From positions 4,434,501 through 4,498,500 of the forward strand of contig NZ_CP095741.1 of assembly GCF_023078475.1 (NCBI RefSeq): a stretch of DNA of 64,000 nt, in the 5' to 3' direction. A program made the position numbers and the translations under genes. Shown here piece after piece: positions 55,949 through 64,000 of the stretch. A model generated the notes under the pieces. That model was given only the letters and a program-made list of their open reading frames with translations, did no database searches and was not told the origin of the DNA. Source of the DNA: Luteibacter aegosomaticola. Lineage in GTDB: Bacteria; Pseudomonadota; Gammaproteobacteria; Xanthomonadales; Rhodanobacteraceae. Numbering within the stretch: position 1 is the first letter of the stretch; each line of letters starts with the position of its first letter.

Positions 55949-56472
55949 AGATCGTCCGTTTCGATGAACTGAAGGCCGTGCCGTGGAAGAACGGCCTTGG
56001 CATCACGCGAGAGCTGGCAGTGGAGCCGCCGGGTGCATCGATGGAGACGTTCGCGTGGCGCGTGAGCATCGCTGATGTCGATACCGCATCGCCGTTCTCG
56101 GTATTTCCCGATATCGACCGGACCATCGTGCTGCTCGAAGGCGCCGGGTTCACCATGCGGCTCGATGGTGAGCGCGAGCACGGCCTGACGACGCCGCTGG
56201 CGCCGTTCGCGTTTCCGGGGGAGGCGAAGGTCGATGTGCGCCTCGCCGGTGGCGCCACGCGCGATTTCAACCTGATGGTGCGGCGGGGTGTTTCCCGGGC
56301 ACGCCTTGAAGTGCTGCAGGGCCCCGGCGTCTTCGACGGCGTGAAGGTCGCCTACGTCGCCGAGGGAAGCGGCTCGGCCGATGGCCAGCCCATCGCCGCT
56401 GGCGATTCCGTCTTCGATGCCACGACCATCACCCTCGCCCCAAACAGCCAAGCCATAGCCGTGCTCCTGTAG
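55945..56472 (+). CDS. HutD/Ves family cupin protein
   Basis: 175 residues. The pattern FDELKAVPWKNGLGITRELA, FAWRVSIADVDTASPFSVFP, DIDRTIVLLEG and RDFNLMVRRG identifies the HutD/Ves family (PF05962), a bicupin fold tied to histidine use or cold stress. No hut gene is near. It is coupled to dinG. The stop TAG (56470-56472) lies inside the left end of a REP palindrome. Confidence 0.9.
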   Translation: MKIVRFDELKAVPWKNGLGITRELAVEPPGASMETFAWRVSIADVDTASPFSVFPDIDRTIVLLEGAGFTMRLDGEREHGLTTPLAPFAFPGEAKVDVRLAGGATRDFNLMVRRGVSRARLEVLQGPGVFDGVKVAYVAEGSGSADGQPIAAGDSVFDATTITLAPNSQAIAVLL

Positions 56473-56531
56473 GAGCGTGCTCGCACGCGATCCGCCGGCA
56501 GGCGGCAAGGGTGAGGCAAGCGCGCTCCTAC
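56469..56531. repeat. REPIN, family B, between convergent genes
   Basis: 63-base palindrome with arms GTAGGAGCGTGCTCGCACGC and GCAAGCGCGCTCCTAC. Its left end supplies the stop of the HutD-family gene and its right end, on the minus strand, supplies the stop of the next gene. Confidence 0.92.
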
Positions 56532-56974
56532 AGAGGTTCGGGCGGCTCGGGGGCTTCGGCAGCCCCGGGGTCTTCAGCCACGGGCTCTTCAGGCACCTCA
56601 CGGCGCCACAGGTCCACCGAGGTCAGCTGGAACTTCACCGACGGCACGGCCGATTCCCAGCCTTCAATGCCCGGGAAGACCTCACGCAGGTCACGGATCA
56701 GCTCGCCAAAGCCCTTGTCCTCTTCGGACAGCACCAGGATCTCCTCGCCATCGACGTGGAAGCTTAGGTACACCGTGTCCCACGTATCCGTGTCGCGGTT
56801 GCCCGCCTCGACCCGGCTCACCCGGGCCAGCGGCACCTCGCGCATCCGGAAAACGCCCGGCGTGGCCACGATCATGCCGGCCTCCAGGTCCACATGGGCG
56901 GCTCCCGGCGACACCAATCGCTCGCGCAGCCGCGTGAAGAGCGGGCGTTTGGCTGGGGTGTCGTCTGGGTCCAT
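56528..56974 (-). CDS. hypothetical protein
   Basis: 148 residues from the ATG at 56974; an in-frame TTG at 56995 is less likely. No membrane segment. The core (SPGAAHVDLEAGMIVATPGV, FRMREVPLARVSRVEAGNRD and LSFHVDGEEILVLSEEDKG) looks like an alternating beta structure, followed by a Pro/Glu/Ala-rich tail ending at the REP-borne TAG. I do not recognise a family. It is convergent with the HutD-family gene and divergent from the lipocalin gene. Confidence 0.7.
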   Translation of the reverse strand: MDPDDTPAKRPLFTRLRERLVSPGAAHVDLEAGMIVATPGVFRMREVPLARVSRVEAGNRDTDTWDTVYLSFHVDGEEILVLSEEDKGFGELIRDLREVFPGIEGWESAVPSVKFQLTSVDLWRREVPEEPVAEDPGAAEAPEPPEPL

Positions 56975-57055
56975 GGAGCGGTTCCGGTGGCGCAATTTAC
57001 TGAGGATTCACCCGTCATCGGCATCGTAGTGCGTTCGCTTTAACGGAATCCCGCC

Positions 57056-57586
57056 ATGCGCGACCTTCTAGGGGCCCTGAATTGGGCCATGGCCAGCCCG
57101 GGCATCGCCCTCACCCCCGTCACCGCCGTGGCCGATCTCGACCTGGAGCGCTATGCCGGCACGTGGCATGAGATCGCCCGCCTGCCCATGTACTTCCAGC
57201 GCAAGTGCACGGGGAACGTCACCGCCCACTACGCGCCCCAGATCGACGGCACGGTAACCGTGGAGAACCGCTGCGGCACCGACGGCGGCGAGATCGCCAG
57301 CCAGGGCGTCGCCCGGCGGCCTGAGGCCTTCGCCCGGGGCAAGCTCGAAGTCACCTTCGTCCCGCCCTGGCTCCGCTGGCTGCCGCCCGTCTGGGCTGAT
57401 TACTGGGTGATCGCCCTCGACGACGACTACCAGTGGTCCATGGTCGGCCAGCCGGGGCGGAAGTACCTGTGGATCCTTTCCCGCACACCGCAGCTCGACC
57501 AGGCGACGTTCGAGCGGCTGAAGGCCACGGCCATCACGATGGGCTATGACCTTTCGGCGCTGATCGTGTCGGGTCAGGTCGCCTGA
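57056..57586 (+). CDS. lipocalin (Blc-like)
   Basis: 176 residues. The lipocalin signature DLERYAGTWHEIARLPMYFQ (G-x-W) is followed by VTAHYAPQIDGTVTVENRCG, WADYWVIALDDDYQWSMVGQ and YLWILSRTPQLD, the Blc layout. Bacterial Blc is usually an outer-membrane lipoprotein binding lysophospholipid, but the first 25 residues show no lipobox and no clear signal peptide, so this copy may be cytoplasmic or its start may lie elsewhere. Confidence 0.88.
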   Translation: MRDLLGALNWAMASPGIALTPVTAVADLDLERYAGTWHEIARLPMYFQRKCTGNVTAHYAPQIDGTVTVENRCGTDGGEIASQGVARRPEAFARGKLEVTFVPPWLRWLPPVWADYWVIALDDDYQWSMVGQPGRKYLWILSRTPQLDQATFERLKATAITMGYDLSALIVSGQVA

Positions 57587-57652
57587 CGCGCGGCGGCATT
57601 CGGCCAACGACCCGTTAGGATGGGCGCCTTCCGATTTCCAGAGGACACGGCC

Positions 57653-58045
57653 ATGGCCACTCCCGATACGGCCTGCCCTTGCGGCACCGGCAAGCCTTAC
57701 GCCGCGTGCTGCGGCCGCTGGCATGCGGGCGAACCGGCACCCACGGCTGAGGCGCTGATGCGTTCGCGGTATAGCGCGTACGTGATGGGGCTTGAGGACT
57801 ACCTGCTGGCCTCGTGGCATCCGTCGATGCGGCCGCCGTCACTCGACCTGGCGAACCAGTCGCCGGCACCTACGTGGCTAGGGCTTACCGTGAAGCGCCA
57901 CGAGAACCCCACGCCTGACACGGCCGTGGTCGAATTCATCGCCCGCCTGCGCTATGGCGGCGGCAGCGCGAAGAAGATGCATGAGGTGAGCCGCTTCGTG
58001 CGCGAAGACGGCCGCTGGTACTACGTCGACGGCGATGTCGACTGA
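57653..58045 (+). CDS. YchJ family protein (UPF0225) with SEC-C motif
   Basis: 130 residues from the ATG at 57653 (AGAGGA site). The N-terminal cysteine cluster TACPCGTGKPYAACCGRWHA is a SEC-C-like zinc-binding motif, followed by the YchJ NTF2-like domain (ALMRSRYSAYVMGLEDYLLA, WYYVDGDVD). A YchJ role in the cell is not settled. Followed by a REPIN. Confidence 0.92.
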   Translation: MATPDTACPCGTGKPYAACCGRWHAGEPAPTAEALMRSRYSAYVMGLEDYLLASWHPSMRPPSLDLANQSPAPTWLGLTVKRHENPTPDTAVVEFIARLRYGGGSAKKMHEVSRFVREDGRWYYVDGDVD

Positions 58046-58051
58046 AAATCT

Positions 58052-58118
58052 GTAGGAGCGCGCTTGCGCGCGATGGGGCTTGCGGCAAGCATCCGATCGC
58101 GCGCAAGCGCGCTCCTAC
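58052..58118. repeat. REPIN, family B
   Basis: 67-base palindrome with arms GTAGGAGCGCGCTTGCGCGC and GCGCGCAAGCGCGCTCCTAC, in the gap between the convergent YchJ and SDR genes. Confidence 0.95.
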
Positions 58119-58131
58119 AAGGGCTGCGCTG

Positions 58132-58926
58132 TTAGACGACCTGGCGGGCGACGCCGCCGTCGACGCGTACCGCTGCGCCGGTGGTGCCGCTGGCCTGTTC
58201 GGAGGCGAGGTACACCGACATGTTGGCGACTTCTTCGACCGTGAGCAGACGCTCGATCAGCGAGGTCGGGCGGTGGGTGCTGATGAAGTCCTTCTCGACT
58301 TCAGCCAGCGACTTGCCCTGGTCCTTGGCGATCTTGCCGAAGAACTCACCCACGCCTTCCGACAGGGTCGGGCCGGGGAGCACGGAGTTCACGGTGACGC
58401 CGGTGCCGGTAAGGGTCTCGGCCAGGCCGCGCGAGACGGCGAGCTGGGCGGTCTTGGTCATGCCGTAGTGGACCATCTCGGCCGGGATCTGCAGGGCCGA
58501 TTCGCTGGAGATGAACTGCACGCGGCCCCAGCCGCGGTCAGCCATGCCCTTGGCGTAATGGCGCGACAGGCGCACGCCCGAGTTCACGTTCACTTCGAAG
58601 AAGCGGCTCCATTCCTCGTCGGTGATGTCAAAGAAGCCCTTCGGCTCGAAGATGCCTAGGTTGTTCACGAGGATGTCCGTGCTCGGCACGGCCTTGATCA
58701 GGGCGGCGGCGCCTTCGGCCGTGCCGAGGTCGGCGGCCACGCCGGAGAGCTTCGCGTTCGGTACGGCCTTCTTGATCTCGGCGATGGCGGCGTCGACACG
58801 GGCCTGGGTACGGCCGGTAACGACCACGCTGGCGCCCGCGCCGGCCAGGCCCTGGGCGATGGCAAGGCCGATGCCGGCGGTGGAACCCGTGACGATGGCG
58901 CTGCGCTTGGAAAGGTCGATGTTCAT
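58132..58926 (-). CDS. short-chain dehydrogenase/reductase
   Basis: 264 residues, classical SDR. NAD(P) site TGSTAGIGLA, NNLGIFEP, catalytic Ser in ISSES and the YGMTK pair (Tyr-x3-Lys), and the C-terminal ANMSVYLASEQASGTTGAAV with VDGG. The substrate is unknown. It stands alone, divergent from nothing recognisable, with a REPIN beyond its stop. Confidence 0.93.
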   Translation of the reverse strand: MNIDLSKRSAIVTGSTAGIGLAIAQGLAGAGASVVVTGRTQARVDAAIAEIKKAVPNAKLSGVAADLGTAEGAAALIKAVPSTDILVNNLGIFEPKGFFDITDEEWSRFFEVNVNSGVRLSRHYAKGMADRGWGRVQFISSESALQIPAEMVHYGMTKTAQLAVSRGLAETLTGTGVTVNSVLPGPTLSEGVGEFFGKIAKDQGKSLAEVEKDFISTHRPTSLIERLLTVEEVANMSVYLASEQASGTTGAAVRVDGGVARQVV

Positions 58927-59031
58927 GGGTGACTCCCGGTGGGAAAGTGGATTCCACCATCGTCGGGGTACGGGCGGCTTGGATCAACCGCTGCCCGGGT
59001 GAAAGACTTTTGCCGCCACGCTAAGGATCGG

Positions 59032-59793
59032 TCAGGGGGCCAGGTCGAGGCGGGTTTCGCCTTCGGGGACGCCGTTGGGGCCGAAGCGACGTTCGATGAT
59101 GGTGGTGGCGTCGTCGTGGCCGATGAGGATCACCGTGCTGGCGCGGGTGCCGTAGTTCTCGCCGACGATGAAGGCGCTGGAGAGGAAGCGCTCGCGCTCG
59201 ATGCCGATGCCCGTGTCAGGCAGGAGGTCGTCGGGCCAGCGGCCCTGGTCAGAGAGCATGCGGAACAGGGATTCCGTATCGTCACGCCCTTCTTCTACCC
59301 ATGCCTCGAGCCGATGGACGAGCGCGCGGGTCTTCGGCCACGGCGCATTGAAGTCGGCATTCGATAAACCGTGCACGCCATCGCTCACGGGCTGGTAGCG
59401 CGCATCGGGATGGTTACCGAGGTAGTACGCGCTCTCGTGGTCGAACGTCAGTAAATTGAACGGACGATAGTCCTTCGCCGTGGCGATAAGTTCTTGCGCA
59501 TGCACCGGCGCAGGAAGATTGGAGCCGAGGTAATCAGCGACCAGCAAGCCACGCGACATGCCGCCGTGGTCTGCCTTCAGGTCACGCACGTTGGTGATGA
59601 TGCTGCTGCGCCCATGCGGCGCGACGCCCGCCCAGGTACCACCGGCTTCGAGGTCGCGGCCTGCCGCGATTTGCGGCGCTTCGTCCCAGTGCGCTAGCGG
59701 CGCCGTGGGGCGGGTATGGAATTCATCGCGGTTGCCGAGCAGGACAAGGCGCCAGCGCGGATGGGCGCGCCATGCGAAAGCGATCAGGCACAT
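59032..59793 (-). CDS. NRDE/TANGO2 family protein
   Basis: 253 residues from the ATG at 59793, which gives the conserved N-terminal MCLIAFAW with Cys2. LGNRDEFHTRPTAPLAHW is the NRDE motif; GRDLEAGGTWAGV and LIGHDDATTIIERRF follow. The family is conserved from bacteria to human TANGO2, which is linked to lipid or haem handling; the reaction is unknown. Confidence 0.92.
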   Translation of the reverse strand: MCLIAFAWRAHPRWRLVLLGNRDEFHTRPTAPLAHWDEAPQIAAGRDLEAGGTWAGVAPHGRSSIITNVRDLKADHGGMSRGLLVADYLGSNLPAPVHAQELIATAKDYRPFNLLTFDHESAYYLGNHPDARYQPVSDGVHGLSNADFNAPWPKTRALVHRLEAWVEEGRDDTESLFRMLSDQGRWPDDLLPDTGIGIERERFLSSAFIVGENYGTRASTVILIGHDDATTIIERRFGPNGVPEGETRLDLAP

Positions 59794-60092
59794 AGGGGAT
59801 AAACCGCCGTGGAGGGCATGCACCTATTGTGCGCCTTTTCCTCCAGGCGGGTGTGCAGGCCTTTGTATGGCGAACGCGCAGCCTTGTACGACGGGTGCGC
59901 AGGCTTTTGTAGGAGCGCGCTTGCGCGCGACATCTTTCGCCTCACCGCCGCAGGCCCTGTGGTTCTTTCGCGAAAGATGTCGCGCACAAGTGCGCTCCTA
60001 CAAACGGCATCTTTCGCCTCACCGCCGCAGGGCCTGTGGCTCTTTCGCGAAAGATGTCGCGCACAAGTGCGCTCCTACAAGGGCGGTGTCGG
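59794..60092. other. intergenic region between NRDE gene and gltD, mostly REP
   Basis: About 299 bases. It contains near-repeats around 59850-59905 and the hybrid REP array at 59909-60078. I see no gene here. Confidence 0.6.
59909..60078. repeat. hybrid REP array (families A and B)
   Basis: The left arm GTAGGAGCGCGCTTGCGCGC is family B, whereas the core (CATCTTTCGC, CGCGAAAGATGTCGCGCACA) is family A. The core and right arm occur twice (right ends at 59954-60001 and 60031-60078), so it is a 1.5-unit array. Confidence 0.9.

Positions 60093-64000
<3,908 letters not shown>

Noticed and set aside
59909..60078. Intrinsic terminator of the glt operon
   Set aside because: The palindromes are long REP units without a T tract; they may still affect transcript ends, but I did not label them terminators.

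Overview
The window is GC-rich, densely coded chromosomal DNA from a gamma-proteobacterium, most likely the Xanthomonadales, family Rhodanobacteraceae (Luteibacter/Dyella/Rhodanobacter type). The reasons are the gamma-proteobacterial order ygfB-pepP / zapA-6S RNA-ygfA, TonB-receptor-rich accessory content, and very many GTAGGAGC-type REP palindromes between genes. That placement is inferred from gene content, not from a search. I saw no tRNA, rRNA, transposase, integrase, prophage or CRISPR array.

Left part (1-18.7 kb): a TonB-dependent receptor cut by the window edge; a GNAT enzyme; an MFS exporter translationally coupled to an AraC regulator; the sulfate-activation pair cysD-cysNC; a secreted M35-type metallopeptidase; two small exported proteins (NTF2-like and LprI-like). 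Next is a complete cell-surface-signalling iron-uptake operon on the minus strand: FecI-type sigma, FecR, STN-bearing TonB receptor, PepSY reductase-like membrane protein and a small membrane protein, with a perfect 6-3-6 palindrome in front of the sigma gene. An acyltransferase gene after it is flanked by two copies of the 3' end of yicC, which suggests an insertion event.

Middle (18.7-42 kb): rph-GNAT-rdgB-hemW; a DUF1631 protein overlapping a PilZ protein; pepQ; cydP-cydA-cydB-cydX (cytochrome bd oxidase with both small subunits); pepP-ygfB; the TIGR02449-type gene, zapA, 6S RNA and ygfA; EVE protein and rpiA; rmuC; folE; and then a tightly overlapping three-gene operon encoding an SMC/MukBEF/Wadjet-like complex (winged-helix kleisin-like, KITE-like and SMC ATPase with a hinge) with no adjacent JetD/MksG nuclease. 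This is the most interesting system in the window.

Right part (42-64 kb): a membrane-anchored protein with eight consecutive 11-residue repeats; cysK; a three-EF-hand protein; a CPA2 antiporter and TetA-like MFS pair; a diguanylate cyclase; a VIT/FUSC membrane pair; a YadGH-like ABC transporter flanked by two DUF1993 paralogues; tag; dinG; a HutD/Ves protein; lipocalin; YchJ; SDR; a TANGO2-type NRDE protein; and gltD-gltB, with gltB cut by the right edge.

Two themes run through the window. Adjacent genes very often overlap by four bases (GTGA, ATGA or TTGA), so translational coupling is common. REP/REPIN palindromes sit directly after stop codons and in at least four genes supply the TAG stop itself.
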